In this document: positions 7,591 through 16,453 of the stretch, piece by piece
Position numbering within the stretch: position 1 is the stretch's first letter
How the letters are laid out: every line of letters begins with the position of its first letter
Origin: Pseudonocardia xinjiangensis
Lineage (GTDB): Bacteria > Actinomycetota > Actinomycetes > Mycobacteriales > Pseudonocardiaceae
Reading direction: 5' to 3'
DNA length: 48,250 bases
NCBI RefSeq assembly: GCF_012911925.1
Contig: NZ_JAAXKY010000038.1
Location: forward strand, 1-48,250
Notes under the pieces: generated by a model
Seen by the model: the letters and a program-made list of their open reading frames with translations, nothing else
What the model was told of the DNA's origin: nothing
Databases searched by the model: none
Position numbers and translations under genes: made by a program

Positions 7591-9387
7591 ATGGTCCTCG
7601 ACCCGAACCGTCGGCTGCAGTCTTTGTACGTCCCGGTCGGCGATGGCGTACGACTTGCTGTCGACGTCTGGCTACCGGTCGAGCGGGTCGCCGCCGGCGA
7701 GGCAGTCGGTGCAGTTGTCCGGACCACCCGCTACCACCGCGCGGAGGAGCCCACTCGCGTCGGTCCCGAGTTCGATGCCAACTGGGCGGAGGGCGAGCTG
7801 TGGAACGCCGCTGGGTTCGCGTTTGTCGTGGCCGACGTCCGCGGCACAGGCGCGTCGTTCGGGGTACGGACCAGCGAGCTCGGTGAACGCGAGATCGCCG
7901 ACTTCGGAGAGCTGATCGACTGGGTGGCGGCTCGGCCGTGGTCGAACGGCCGGGTCGGTGTCTACGGCACGTCCTACGAAGGCCAGGCCGCCGAGCTGGT
8001 CGCACGGCTCCGCAACCCGCACCTGGTTGCTGTCGCAGCATTGTTCAGCCCGAACGACCCGTACCGCCAACTCTTCTATCCGGGCGGGGCCGCCACTGCG
8101 GGCCGGTTCGCACGGTGGATGTGCGAGAGCCAGCTCAAGGACGGCGTGATCGGGGCTCGCGAGCGACTGGGCGAGATGCAGGGGCTGCCCGCGGAGTCGA
8201 TCGAACTTCCGACGCCGGTCAAACCGGTCGACGGTCCGGACGGCCGGACTCTGTTGGCCGAGGCGGTCGCGGAGCATCAGTCGAACACCGACGTGCACGA
8301 GCTGATGGACCAGGTGCCGTTCCATGACGACCGGGTGGAAGGGCTCGACTGGGCGATCACCACACCGGCTGCCGCTTACGAGGCGATCGCCTCGACCGGC
8401 GTCCCCCTGTTGGTGCGGGTCGGCTGGGTCGACGGCGCCTTCGTCACCGGTGCTCTGACACGGTTCGCCACCCTGCCCAACCATCAGACGGTCGAGATCG
8501 GGCCTTGGGGACACGGCGGTCGCACGTACGCCGACACTCTGCTGCCCGTCGATCCGCTGGACGAAAGTGATCTCACCAGCCCCGAGGGCCAGGATCGCCG
8601 CCTGGTGGAGTTCTTCGCGCGATACCTCAGAGCGGACTCGGCGCCGCCGGTGGGAAGCGGCACGCTGACGTACAGCACGCTCGGCACGGATCAGTGGCGA
8701 ACCGTAGACGCCTGGCCGCCCGAGAATCTTGACGTACGCCGGCTGTATCCAGGTACGGCCGGTGAACTGGCGGACGATGCGGGGTCCGAGTCGACCGTGC
8801 GGTACGCCATCGATCCCGGCTCGTCGACCGGTCCCACCAATCGATGGCTTGCGGGCGAGATCGGCCAGGGTGCGGCCTACCCGGATCGACGGGGCGCCGA
8901 CGAGACGCTGCTGACTTTCACCTCCGCACCGCTCTCGGCCGACTTCCACCTTCTCGGCTTCCCAGTGGTGAGGCTCCACCTGGCGACGAGTGGGATCGAC
9001 GGCGTGGTCTACGTCTACCTGGAGGACGTCGGTCCTGATGGTTCAGTGACCTACCTGACCGAGGGCTGCCTGCGGTTCCTCCAGCGTGCGACGGCCGGGC
9101 CGGCCGAGCCCACGGGGCTCGGCGTGCCCCGCAGCTTCGCCCGCGCCGACCGTCTCCCGGTCAAACCTGGAGAGAACCTCGACCTGGTCGTCGAGCTTCT
9201 GCCGGTGTCCGCATTGCTCCGTTCCGGTCACCGGATCCGGATCGCGATTGCCGGTAACGACGCCTCTTGTTTCTCCTACTACGGCTCGCCGGGCGAGACC
9301 TTCACCCTCACGCTGGGCGAATCCACGTACCTGGACCTTCCCGTCCTACGCCGGCGGGCCGGCGTCGTCCGCGAGCTCGCGGGGTGA
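7591..9387 (+). CDS. CocE/NonD family hydrolase (X-Pro dipeptidyl-peptidase S15 type)
   Basis: Serine hydrolase of 598 residues. The N-terminal alpha/beta domain carries the nucleophile motif GTSYEG (Ser128) after ADVRGTGAS. The C-terminal part from about residue 350 is the jelly-roll domain typical of cocaine esterase and X-Pro peptidases ([20 protein letters not shown]). No signal peptide is seen. The 219-bp gap upstream has no gene. The ATG has the sequence AGGATT six bases before it, a weak match to the leaderless pattern seen elsewhere here. Its 3' end overlaps the convergent sigma-factor gene by 42 bp. Codon bias is slightly weaker than in neighbouring genes, possibly recent acquisition. 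Confidence 0.87.
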   Translation: MVLDPNRRLQSLYVPVGDGVRLAVDVWLPVERVAAGEAVGAVVRTTRYHRAEEPTRVGPEFDANWAEGELWNAAGFAFVVADVRGTGASFGVRTSELGEREIADFGELIDWVAARPWSNGRVGVYGTSYEGQAAELVARLRNPHLVAVAALFSPNDPYRQLFYPGGAATAGRFARWMCESQLKDGVIGARERLGEMQGLPAESIELPTPVKPVDGPDGRTLLAEAVAEHQSNTDVHELMDQVPFHDDRVEGLDWAITTPAAAYEAIASTGVPLLVRVGWVDGAFVTGALTRFATLPNHQTVEIGPWGHGGRTYADTLLPVDPLDESDLTSPEGQDRRLVEFFARYLRADSAPPVGSGTLTYSTLGTDQWRTVDAWPPENLDVRRLYPGTAGELADDAGSESTVRYAIDPGSSTGPTNRWLAGEIGQGAAYPDRRGADETLLTFTSAPLSADFHLLGFPVVRLHLATSGIDGVVYVYLEDVGPDGSVTYLTEGCLRFLQRATAGPAEPTGLGVPRSFARADRLPVKPGENLDLVVELLPVSALLRSGHRIRIAIAGNDASCFSYYGSPGETFTLTLGESTYLDLPVLRRRAGVVRELAG

Positions 9388-10626
9388 TCTTTCCCCCAAG
9401 CGTGCGCAGGCGTCGTCCAGGAAGCGGCGTTCGGCCTGGTTGCCGGCCAGTTGCCGCGCCCGCCGGTAGGCGACGACGGCCTCGGCGACCCGGTCCTGGC
9501 GTCGCAGCAGGTCACCGCGCGCCGCGTGGAAGAGCCGGTAGCGTTCCAGGCCCCGGATCCCGTCGAGCAGCTCCAGGCCGCGCTGCGGGCCCTCGACCAT
9601 GGCGACGGCCACCGCCCGGTTGAGCGCCACCACCGGCGACGGGTGCCGTGCGCTCAGCTCGTCGTAGAGCGCGACGATCTGGGGCCAGTCGGTCTCGGCC
9701 GCCCTCGAGGACGCGGCGTGCACCGCGGCGATGGCCGCCTGCAGCTGGTACGGCCCGGGGCGGCCACGGCGCAGTGCCGTCTCGACCAGCGCGAGACCCT
9801 CGTCGATCTCGGCGCGGTCCCACCGGCTGCGGTCCTGGTCGTCGAGCAGCACGAGCTGGCCGTCCGGGCCGGTCCGCGACTCCCGCCGCGAGTCCTGCAG
9901 CAGCATCAGCGCCACGAGCCCGAGTGCCTCCGGTTCGTCGGGCATCAGTGCGGCCAGCATCTTGCCCAGCCGGATCGCCTCGGCCGCGAGCCCCGGCCGG
10001 AGCAGGTCGTCGCCCGTGGAGGCGAGGTAGCCCTCGGTGAAGACGAGGTAGATGACGGCGAGCGCGGCGGCCAGCCGGTCGGGGAGCGCCGCATCGTCCG
10101 GCACGGCGAAGCGGATGCCGGCGTCGCGGATCTTGCGCTTGGCCCGCACCAGGCGCTGGGCCATCGTCGCCTCGCCGACGAGGAACGCCCGCGCGATCTG
10201 GGCCGCGGTCAGGCCGGCGACGGCCTGCAGGGTGAGCGCCACCCGCGCCTCCGGTCCCAGCGCCGGGTGGCAGCAGGTGAACAGCAGGCTCAGCCGATCG
10301 TCGCCCACGCGAGCGAGGCCGTCCGGCAGCTCGTCCACGGCGCTCACCTCGTCCCCGGCCGCCCGCGCGACCTGCTCGTACTTGACGGCGCCCACGTCGG
10401 CGCGGCGGACGCGGTCCAGCGCGGCCCGGCGCGCCACGGTCACCAGCCACGCCACGGGATCGCGCGGCGCGCCGTCAACGGGCCACCGGCGGAGGGCGGT
10501 GAGCGCGGCGTCGGACAGCGCGTCCTCGGCGAGCTCGAAGTCGCCGAGTCCCCGGATCAGCGCGGCGAGCACGCGCGCCCGTTCGGTGCGGAAGACCCGG
10601 TCGAGAACGGCCTCGGCCTCTGACAC
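9346..10626 (-). CDS. ECF42-type RNA polymerase sigma factor with TPR-like C-terminal extension (DUF6596)
   Basis: Alternative sigma factor of 426 residues. Region sigma-2 lies at about 5-75 and sigma-4 at about 115-175 ([20 protein letters not shown]). A 240-residue extension (DUF6596 and TPR-like) follows, characteristic of group ECF42; in that group the extension controls activity and there is no anti-sigma factor. The GTG start follows directly on the stop of the YCII/DGPF gene (TAG then GTG), so the pair is coupled. This pairing is the known ECF42 signature context. The last 42 bp overlap the convergent CocE gene. Confidence 0.93.
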   Translation of the reverse strand: MSEAEAVLDRVFRTERARVLAALIRGLGDFELAEDALSDAALTALRRWPVDGAPRDPVAWLVTVARRAALDRVRRADVGAVKYEQVARAAGDEVSAVDELPDGLARVGDDRLSLLFTCCHPALGPEARVALTLQAVAGLTAAQIARAFLVGEATMAQRLVRAKRKIRDAGIRFAVPDDAALPDRLAAALAVIYLVFTEGYLASTGDDLLRPGLAAEAIRLGKMLAALMPDEPEALGLVALMLLQDSRRESRTGPDGQLVLLDDQDRSRWDRAEIDEGLALVETALRRGRPGPYQLQAAIAAVHAASSRAAETDWPQIVALYDELSARHPSPVVALNRAVAVAMVEGPQRGLELLDGIRGLERYRLFHAARGDLLRRQDRVAEAVVAYRRARQLAGNQAERRFLDDACARLGERSPRELADDAGPPA

Positions 10627-10995
10627 CTACCCGGACACCTGCGGGGCCATGGGCTGCAGCTCCAGGATGGGCCGCACCTCGACCGAGCCCTCCGCCGCCA
10701 TCGGGCAGCGGGCGGCGTAGCGGAGGGCCTCGTCGAGATCGGCGCAGTCGAGGATGAAGTACCCGCCCAGGTGCTCGGCCGTCTCGGCGAAGGGGCCGTC
10801 GGTCAGCAACGTCTCGCCGTCGCGCACCCGCACGGTCGTCGCGCTCTCCGTGGTGTGCAGAGGGTCGGCCGCCAGCAGCACGCCGTCCTCCGCGCACCGG
10901 CGCGTGAAGGCGCGAACGGCCGCGATCTTGTCGGCATGGGCCTCGGTGCCCCAGTCGGGGCGTTCACAGCCGTAGATCAACAACATGTAGCGCAT
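10627..10995 (-). CDS. YCII-related DGPF-domain protein
   Basis: A 122-residue ferredoxin-like YCII protein. It begins MRYMLLIYG and has the diagnostic LTDGPFAET motif (Asp66-Phe69), followed by LGGYFILDC. YCII proteins of this type are genetic partners and targets of ECF42 sigma factors; their biochemical role is unsettled. The ATG at 10995 has a GGGAGG Shine-Dalgarno. The open frame extends upstream to 11145, but that part lacks coding character and overlaps the promoter. Confidence 0.92.
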   Translation of the reverse strand: MRYMLLIYGCERPDWGTEAHADKIAAVRAFTRRCAEDGVLLAADPLHTTESATTVRVRDGETLLTDGPFAETAEHLGGYFILDCADLDEALRYAARCPMAAEGSVEVRPILELQPMAPQVSG

Positions 10996-11046
10996 CGCAA
11001 CCTCCCGTGAGCGTCGCGGTCCACCGGACGGTAGCCCCAACCCGAG

Positions 11047-11109
11047 GACGATCGGCGTCCCGGGAAATCGACACGCCACCCGTGTCGATTCCGGTCTCTC
11101 CCGTTCGTC
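11047..11109. promoter_or_regulatory. Mirror-image divergent ECF42-type promoters
   Basis: A perfect inverted repeat with 10-bp arms (AATCGACACG at 11066-11075 and CGTGTCGATT at 11081-11090) carries TGTCGA facing outwards on each strand. On the minus strand TGTCGA (11073-11068) is followed after 17 bases by CGTC (11050-11047). On the plus strand TGTCGA (11083-11088) is followed after exactly 17 bases by CGTC (11106-11109). The ECF42 consensus, as I remember it from Streptomyces venezuelae, is TGTCGA with CGA/TC. Confidence 0.75.
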
Positions 11110-11147
11110 CTCGGAGCTGTCGGTTCCCCCCACCCCGAGGAGCAACG

Positions 11148-11732
11148 GTGAACATCATGGACCGCTACACGCGCGCCCAGGACGGCTTCGACCGGATCGT
11201 GGCCGCGCTGGCGCCCGAGCGCTGGGACGATCCGTCGGCCTGCGTCGACTGGAGTGCCCGTGACGTGCTCGGCCACGTCGTCTGGGGTCAGGAGCTCGTC
11301 CGGCACCAGGCCACCGGGCAGCAGTTCGCGTCCCGGGTCGGGGCGCCCGGTGCGCCGAACCCGGGGCAGCTGATCGGCGCCGACCCGCTCGGCACCTGGC
11401 GTGCGGCTCGGGCCGCCGCCGACGCCGTGCTGACACCGGCCGCGCTCGCCCGCGTCGTCTCGACGCGGGCGTTCGGCGAGCTGCCCCTCGAGGGCTTCCT
11501 GGTGGCGCTGACCACCGACTTCCTGGCCCACACCTGGGACATCGGCCACCCCGCCGGGCTCGAGGTCCGGCTGGACCCCGACCTGGTGCCCGGGTGCTTC
11601 GCCTGGTCGCGGCAGTTCGACATGCGGCTGCCCGGCGGGATCGGTCCCGAGCTCACCCCGGCGCCCGATGCGGACGAGCAGACGCGCTTCCTCGCCTACC
11701 TCGGCCGGGACGCGTCGGCGCTCGTCGCCTGA
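11148..11732 (+). CDS. TIGR03086 family protein (mycothiol-dependent maleylpyruvate isomerase/DinB-like)
   Basis: A 194-residue protein of the TIGR03086 type, a four-helix DinB-like fold related to mycothiol-dependent isomerases. It shows the family pattern W-S-A-R-D-V-L-G-H at about residue 35 and a second histidine in DFLAHTWDIG, both likely metal ligands. The GTG at 11148 has GAGGAG five bases upstream; an ATG three codons later is possible. A mirrored ECF42-like promoter lies upstream, which suggests it belongs to the same sigma regulon. The exact reaction is unknown. Confidence 0.85.
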   Translation: MNIMDRYTRAQDGFDRIVAALAPERWDDPSACVDWSARDVLGHVVWGQELVRHQATGQQFASRVGAPGAPNPGQLIGADPLGTWRAARAAADAVLTPAALARVVSTRAFGELPLEGFLVALTTDFLAHTWDIGHPAGLEVRLDPDLVPGCFAWSRQFDMRLPGGIGPELTPAPDADEQTRFLAYLGRDASALVA

Positions 11733-11789
11733 GGGGGCACGCCGGCTCCTGAGGTGCCGCCGGGAGCGCGGCGACCGATAGTGGGGTGC

Positions 11790-13400
11790 ATGCCCACCCT
11801 CGTCGCCGACGCCGTCGTGATCGGCGGCGGCCATCACGGGCTGGTCGCCGCAGCCGTGCTGGCCGATGCCGGCTGGGACGTGTGCGTGCTGGAGTCCGCC
11901 GACGTGGTCGGCGGGGCCATCCGCTCCGCCGAGCTACACCCGGGCTTCACCGCCGACCTCTTCAGCGCGTTCTACCCGCTCTCGGCGGCGTCGCCGGTGC
12001 TGCGGGCGCTGGAGCTGGAGCGGCACGGGCTGCGGTGGGCCCACGCCCCGACCGTGCTGGCCCACCCGCCGCGCCCCGACGGTGCGCCCGCCGCGGTTCT
12101 GCACCGGGACCGGGCGCGGACGGCGGCGGGTCTGGCCGAGCACCACCCCGGAGACGGGGAGGCGTGGCTGCGCCTGTGCAGCCAGTGGGACGCGGTCGGT
12201 GAGCCGGTCCTGCGGACCCTGTTCACCGCCTTCCCGCCCGTGCGCGGCCCGGTGCAGCTGCTGCGCCGGATCGGTACGGCGGAGGCGCTGCGGCTGGCCC
12301 GGTTCCTGGCGTTGCCTGCCGGGCGCATGGGGGAGGAGCTCTTCGCGTCCGAGGCGGCCCGGCTGCTGCTCGCGGGCAACGCCGTACACGGCGACACACC
12401 GCCGGACGCCACGGTGAGCGGCGTGTTCGGCTGGCTGCTCGCGATGCTGGGTCAGCAGTACGGGTTCCCGGTACCCGTCGGCGGTTCGGGTGAGCTGGCC
12501 GCGGCGCTCGGCCGCCGGGCCGCGGCGGCCGGTGCCGACGTGCGCACCGGCGAGCACGTCGAGCGCATCGAGGTGCGGGGCGGGCGAGTGGCGGCCGTGC
12601 ACACCGCGACCGGCCTGACCGTGCGCGTGCGCCGGGCGGTGATCGCCGACGTGGCCGCCCCCGCCCTGTACCGCGACCTGCTGGCCCCCGAGGTGCTGCC
12701 GCGGCGGCTGCACACCGACCTCGAGCGGTTCGTCTGGGACACCCCGGTCGTGAAGGTCAACTGGGCGCTCGCCGGGCCGATCCCGTGGCGGTCGCCCGGC
12801 GTCGCCGGAGCCGGGACCGTCCACGTCGGAGCGGACGGCCGCGGCCTGGCCCGATGGTCGGCCGACATCGAGACGGGCACGCTCCCACGTTCGCCGTTCC
12901 TGCTGCTGGGGCAGATGACGACCGCCGACCCGTCCCGCTCGCCGGCGGGCACCGAGAGCGCGTGGGCCTACACCCACCTCCCGCGGGGCGTCACCGACGA
13001 CGGCTCGGACGACGACCTCGCCGGCCGGGTGGATGCGGTGCTGGAGGAGTTCGCGCCGGGGTTCGGCGACCGCGTGCTCGGCCGGACCGTGCAGGGGCCG
13101 CGCGACCTGCAGGCCGCCGACCCGAACCTCGTGGCCGGGGCGGTCAACGGCGGCACCGCGCAGCTGTTCCAACAGCTGGTGTTCCGTCCGGTGCCGGGAC
13201 TGGGCCGGTCCGAGACGGTGATCGGTGGTCTCTACCTGGGCAGTGCGTCGGCCCACCCCGGCGGCGGGGTGCACGGCGTCTGCGGCTGGCTGGCGGCCAG
13301 GGCCGCGCTCGGCGAGCACGGGGCGTTCGGAGGGCTGAGGCGGCGCGTGACCTCCGCGGCGCTGGAGTTGCTCTACCGGGACCCTCCGGGGCGGACGTAG
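11790..13400 (+). CDS. NAD(P)/FAD-dependent oxidoreductase, phytoene-desaturase-like
   Basis: Flavoprotein of 536 residues in the CrtI/PYROXD2-like group. The N-terminal dinucleotide-binding strand reads VVIGGGHHGLVAAAVLADAG, with the glycine motif at residues 12-17, followed by an acidic ribose-binding residue in VLESADVVGG. The C-terminal FAD contact is LYLGSASAHPGGGVHGVCG. The substrate is unknown; relatives act on carotenoids or are uncharacterised. GATAGT lies seven bases before the ATG, a possible leaderless start. It converges on the first envelope paralog with a 13-bp gap. Confidence 0.85.
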   Translation: MPTLVADAVVIGGGHHGLVAAAVLADAGWDVCVLESADVVGGAIRSAELHPGFTADLFSAFYPLSAASPVLRALELERHGLRWAHAPTVLAHPPRPDGAPAAVLHRDRARTAAGLAEHHPGDGEAWLRLCSQWDAVGEPVLRTLFTAFPPVRGPVQLLRRIGTAEALRLARFLALPAGRMGEELFASEAARLLLAGNAVHGDTPPDATVSGVFGWLLAMLGQQYGFPVPVGGSGELAAALGRRAAAAGADVRTGEHVERIEVRGGRVAAVHTATGLTVRVRRAVIADVAAPALYRDLLAPEVLPRRLHTDLERFVWDTPVVKVNWALAGPIPWRSPGVAGAGTVHVGADGRGLARWSADIETGTLPRSPFLLLGQMTTADPSRSPAGTESAWAYTHLPRGVTDDGSDDDLAGRVDAVLEEFAPGFGDRVLGRTVQGPRDLQAADPNLVAGAVNGGTAQLFQQLVFRPVPGLGRSETVIGGLYLGSASAHPGGGVHGVCGWLAARAALGEHGAFGGLRRRVTSAALELLYRDPPGRT

Positions 13401-13413
13401 CGCAGAGGCCGTC

Positions 13414-15168
13414 TCAGCCCCGGCCCAGTACCTCGCCCAGCACAGAACCGACGGAGCCGCGGGAGTCCGAGCCATCGGAATCACGCGACCCGGAATCACG
13501 CGACCCGGAGCCGCCGGAGCGGTCGTCGGAGCGGGAGCCCTGCGAGTCGGAGTCGCCCCGGTCGGAGTCGGAGTCCCGGTCGTCGGCGTCTCCGTCGGAG
13601 TCGGTGTCCCCGGAGTCGTCGGAGTCGTCGGAGTCGTCGTCTCTGAGGAGGCCGAGTCCCGAGCCGAGGTCGAGGCCGGAGTCGCGGGAGCCGGAGTCCC
13701 TGGAGTCGAAGTCACGGGAGCCGGAGTCCCTGGAGTCGGAGTCGGCGGCGGAGCGTCCGGACTCCTCTGCGTCCTGCGAGTGCCCGGCACCGGTCAGTGA
13801 GCCGAGCGTCCCGGCCACACTGTCCACGGTCTCCTCGACGACATCGGCCGCCTCGCCCACGACCCCAGTCCCGACCTGGTCGACCGTGCTCACGACGGCC
13901 GCCGCGGCGTCCTCGACCGTCCCGGCGGGATCGCTCGTGTCGACCGTCACCCGGGGGACGGTCAGCTCGGGCAGCCTCGCGTCCGGCAGGGCGACCGTGG
14001 CCCTGCCGAGCTGCACGTCGGGCGTGACCAGCGTCGTCTCCGACACCGCGACCTCGGGCACGGCGACGCGCGCGCCCCCGCGGGAGAGCGTGGCACCCCC
14101 CTCCGAGAGGGTGACGTCGGGCAGTGCGACCTCGGCAGGGGCGAGCCGCAGCGGCCCCGCCTGCACCTCGGAGACCGTGACGTCGGGGGTGGCCAGCGCG
14201 GTGCCGGAGACCGCGATCCCGGCCTCCCCGTTCCCGCCGGCGATCACGAGGTCCGGGCTCCTGACCTGCGCCGGTGACACCCCGACCCCCGGCGTGCGGA
14301 CCGCGTCGCCCGGCACGCCCGGCACGGGGGCACCCGGGACGTCGATCCCGGGTATCCCGACACCGGGCGTACCGAGGCCGGGGCCGGGCACCACCACGCC
14401 GGGCCCTCCGCCCGGTGCGCCCTCGGTGCCGCCGCCGACCGGCAGGGTGACGGGCCCGATGCCGATACCCGGGAGGGCACCCGCCCCGGCGGGTTCGACC
14501 GGCGTCCCCGGACCGGTGCCGGGGGCGGTCGAGCCGGGCCCGGCGGCGTCGAGCCCCGCGGCCAGGGCCGGTAAACCCGCCGCCGGTGGGGCCAGGCTCA
14601 CCTCGAACGGGTCGGCGGCGGTCGCGCCGCCGGTGCCCCGGCTGCCGAAGACCCCGGAGCCGGCAGCGGGGGACGCGAGGGCCGGGCCGGTGGGCGACCG
14701 GAACAGCTCCGTCACGGAGAACGCGAGGTTGCGCGGCGCGTCGCCCCGGTTCGCCTGAGCGCCGCCCCCCGCTGGGCCGTCGAGGCCGGGGGCGTCGCCT
14801 CCGATGCCCAGTTGCATTCCCTCGCCCGGACTGCGGACCACGTTCTCCACCACGGCGGTCGCGAACATCGCGCCTGCGGCGAAGAGGGCACCGGCGGCGG
14901 CGGTCGCCTTGCGGACGTTGCGCCGCGGCGGCAGGGGCGGTTCCTCCGGCGGCCGGGCGTGGCCGCGCGGCCGCAGCGGACGGTCCACCGCGTGCGGGGC
15001 CCGCCCTTCGCGGCGCAGGAGGCTCCCCACCGAGATCGCGCCGGGCGCCCCGTAGTCCACCCCAGGGGGAGGTCCGTGCCACTCGCCGCAACGGATGATC
15101 AGTTCGTCGACGGAGACCATGTTCGAGGATCCGAGATGGTGTCCTGTCGGACGGGCGGGCGGTTCCAC
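13414..15168 (-). CDS. Putative membrane-anchored envelope protein, paralog A, with Ser-Asp tail
   Basis: A 584-residue protein I cannot name. Residues 1-85 are cytosolic, with VSVDELIIRC (18-27) and ISVGSLLRREGRAPHA (45-60). A single Ala-rich transmembrane helix spans about 88-107. The outer part holds a Gly/Pro/Val-rich stretch with PGV/PGI periods (about 210-290), then short beta-type repeats such as LPDVTLSEGG that resemble a beta-solenoid. The last ~110 residues are dominated by Ser-Asp dipeptides. It is a clear paralog of 16454-17665, which shares the N-terminus, helix, beta repeats and the LGR end but lacks the Ser-Asp tail. Both begin GTGGAAC, which supports this start; GGAGAGG lies upstream. 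A surface or wall-spanning role is an inference. Confidence 0.8.
   Translation of the reverse strand: MEPPARPTGHHLGSSNMVSVDELIIRCGEWHGPPPGVDYGAPGAISVGSLLRREGRAPHAVDRPLRPRGHARPPEEPPLPPRRNVRKATAAAGALFAAGAMFATAVVENVVRSPGEGMQLGIGGDAPGLDGPAGGGAQANRGDAPRNLAFSVTELFRSPTGPALASPAAGSGVFGSRGTGGATAADPFEVSLAPPAAGLPALAAGLDAAGPGSTAPGTGPGTPVEPAGAGALPGIGIGPVTLPVGGGTEGAPGGGPGVVVPGPGLGTPGVGIPGIDVPGAPVPGVPGDAVRTPGVGVSPAQVRSPDLVIAGGNGEAGIAVSGTALATPDVTVSEVQAGPLRLAPAEVALPDVTLSEGGATLSRGGARVAVPEVAVSETTLVTPDVQLGRATVALPDARLPELTVPRVTVDTSDPAGTVEDAAAAVVSTVDQVGTGVVGEAADVVEETVDSVAGTLGSLTGAGHSQDAEESGRSAADSDSRDSGSRDFDSRDSGSRDSGLDLGSGLGLLRDDDSDDSDDSGDTDSDGDADDRDSDSDRGDSDSQGSRSDDRSGGSGSRDSGSRDSDGSDSRGSVGSVLGEVLGRG
13430..13760 (-). 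repeat. Ser-Asp dipeptide-coding low-complexity tract
   Basis: Short degenerate units such as TCCGACTCC and GACTCCGGC repeat through the 3' end of paralog A and encode runs of SD, SRDSG and DSDD. Ser-Asp stalks are best known from staphylococcal surface adhesins. Such tracts can vary in length by slippage. Confidence 0.75.
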
Positions 15169-15230
15169 GTAGCGGGCCTCTCCAGGTCGGTCGAGCTGGG
15201 GCTTTCATTCGTTCTGGGGTGGGGTTCGCT

Positions 15231-15248
15231 TTCCTACCCGCGTTCGTC
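15231..15248 (-). promoter_or_regulatory. Conserved leader block A between uORF and paralog A
   Basis: On the minus strand this reads GACGAACGCGGGTAGGAA. It is identical, base for base, to 17715-17732 upstream of paralog B, and lies at the same distance from the upstream ORF. It contains a purine-rich GGGTAGGA. It may be an RNA element or a protein-binding site. Confidence 0.6.
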
Positions 15249-15257
15249 ACGTCCCTG

Positions 15258-15290
15258 CTAGGTGTCGTTCGTCCGCTCGTCGCGTCTCAC
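15258..15290 (-). CDS. Ten-codon upstream ORF (leader peptide) A
   Basis: GTG start at 15290, TAG stop ending at 15258; the peptide is MRRDERTNDT. The same position upstream of paralog B encodes MRREERPANP, also stopped by TAG. The two copies align without gaps and differ mostly at wobble or conservative positions (AGA/AGG, GAC/GAG, GAG/GAA, CGG/CGA), which suggests translation. The stop lies 89 nt before the main start. No convincing Shine-Dalgarno is seen. Confidence 0.5.
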   Translation of the reverse strand: MRRDERTNDT

Positions 15291-15605
15291 CTGAACAGCG
15301 GAGATGCCCGCTTGTCGCTCCTGTTCGACCGTTCACCGTCAAGGTTGCAGTGCGAGTGCGCCGAGCGTCCGTGCTGAGCAGGCCGGACGGAGTAGAGCGC
15401 GGTGCCGGTGCGCCGGATCGGCGCGTGAGGGGCCCCCGCACGCGATGGCCCAGCGTGACGCCCGGTCAGGGCCATCCGTGCGACCTCGGGCGGCCGCTGC
15501 GCATGTCAGCACGGTCGGGCTCGGCGCCAGAGGACGCGCCGTAGGGCGCCCCGGAAGTGCCCATGTGAGTGATCGGCGGTGATCGCCCTGTCGTATGGTG
15601 CGGCC
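15291..15605. other. Intergenic region between leader A and the SDR gene
   Basis: About 315 bp between divergent transcription units. Both strands should carry promoters here. Only the SDR -10 box at 15594-15599 is clear. The bases directly upstream of the uORF (CTGTTCAG) match the corresponding bases of leader B (CTATTCAG). I see no gene. Confidence 0.6.
15594..15599 (+). promoter_or_regulatory. Leaderless -10 box of the SDR gene
   Basis: TATGGT lies exactly six bases before the ATG at 15606, which would place transcription start on the A of the start codon. There is no Shine-Dalgarno. The -35 region is weak. Confidence 0.55.
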
Positions 15606-16412
15606 ATGCCGACAGCGCTCGTCACCGGTGCGAGTCGTGGACTCGGCGCCGCTTTCGCCCAGCGGCTCGCCCGCGACGGCTTCGATCTCGTCCTCGTCGC
15701 GCGTGACAACGTCGGGCTGCAGCGGGTGGCGGGAGAGGCAGCGCGTCTCGGCATCAAGGTCGAGGTGCTCGCGGCCGACCTCGCGGACGCCGCCGAGCGG
15801 GCCGCCGTGGAACGCAGGATCGCCGACCGCGCCCGCCCCGTCGATCTCCTGGTCAACAACGCGAGCTACGAGTGCGGCGTCGACTTCCGGATGGCTGATC
15901 CGGAACCCCTGCAGACGGAGATCGACGTCAACGTCACCGCGGTGATGATCCTGACCCATGCCGCGCTCCCGGGAATGATCGAGCGCGGCCGGGGCTCGGT
16001 GATCAACGTCGCCAGCTTCGCCGGCTACCTCTCGGCCTCGGGCTCGGCCCACTCCGCCACCAAGGCCTGGATGATCGCCTTCACCGACACGGTCGAGGCG
16101 TCGCTGGCCGGCACCGGCGTCCGCATGATCGCGCTCGTGCCGGGGCGGCTGCGCACGGGCAAGCACCGTGAGCTGGAGCCGACCGGCACGTCGATGATGT
16201 GGCTGGAGCCCGACGCCGTGGTGGATGCCTGCATCGCCGATCTCGCTCGTGGGCGCACGGTCTGCACGCCGGGGCTGCTCTACAACGCGGTGGTCCGGAC
16301 GCTCGAGACTCCCCGGCGCACCCTGCGCACGCTGGCGCGCCTCACCGGTCATCGCCGCGGGCAGATGCGCCAGCCGGTGCCGGGACCCCGGCCGGAGATC
16401 ACGAGCAGCTGA
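15606..16412 (+). CDS. SDR family protein with His in place of the catalytic Tyr
   Basis: Classical short-chain dehydrogenase fold of 268 residues. The cofactor motif TGASRGLG is at 7-14, NNAS at 84-87, Asn109 and Ser137 are present, but the YxxxK motif reads HSATK: His149 (CAC at 16050-16052) replaces Tyr and Lys153 is kept. This probably disables normal SDR chemistry or changes it. The C-terminus adds a basic helix. The gene sits between the two envelope-protein paralogs and converges on paralog B with a hairpin between. It starts leaderless at the ATG behind TATGGT. Confidence 0.85.
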   Translation: MPTALVTGASRGLGAAFAQRLARDGFDLVLVARDNVGLQRVAGEAARLGIKVEVLAADLADAAERAAVERRIADRARPVDLLVNNASYECGVDFRMADPEPLQTEIDVNVTAVMILTHAALPGMIERGRGSVINVASFAGYLSASGSAHSATKAWMIAFTDTVEASLAGTGVRMIALVPGRLRTGKHRELEPTGTSMMWLEPDAVVDACIADLARGRTVCTPGLLYNAVVRTLETPRRTLRTLARLTGHRRGQMRQPVPGPRPEITSS

Positions 16413-16422
16413 GGCACCGCCG

Positions 16423-16443
16423 GCTCGGCGTCTCCCGCCGAGC
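16423..16443. terminator. Hairpin between convergent SDR and paralog B genes
   Basis: GCTCGGCG (16423-16430) pairs perfectly with CGCCGAGC (16436-16443) around a five-base loop. It is in the 41-bp gap between two convergent stops and could serve both directions. No T-run. Confidence 0.5.
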
Positions 16444-16453
16444 GCCGTGGCCG

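Noticed and set aside
12785..14758. 657-codon plus-strand frame rich in Ser, Pro and Glu
   Set aside because: Antisense shadow of the repetitive paralog A gene.
15231..15248. GGGTAG in the leader block as a SigB/SigF-type -10
   Set aside because: No matching -35 (GNNT or GTTT) 14-16 bases upstream in either copy.
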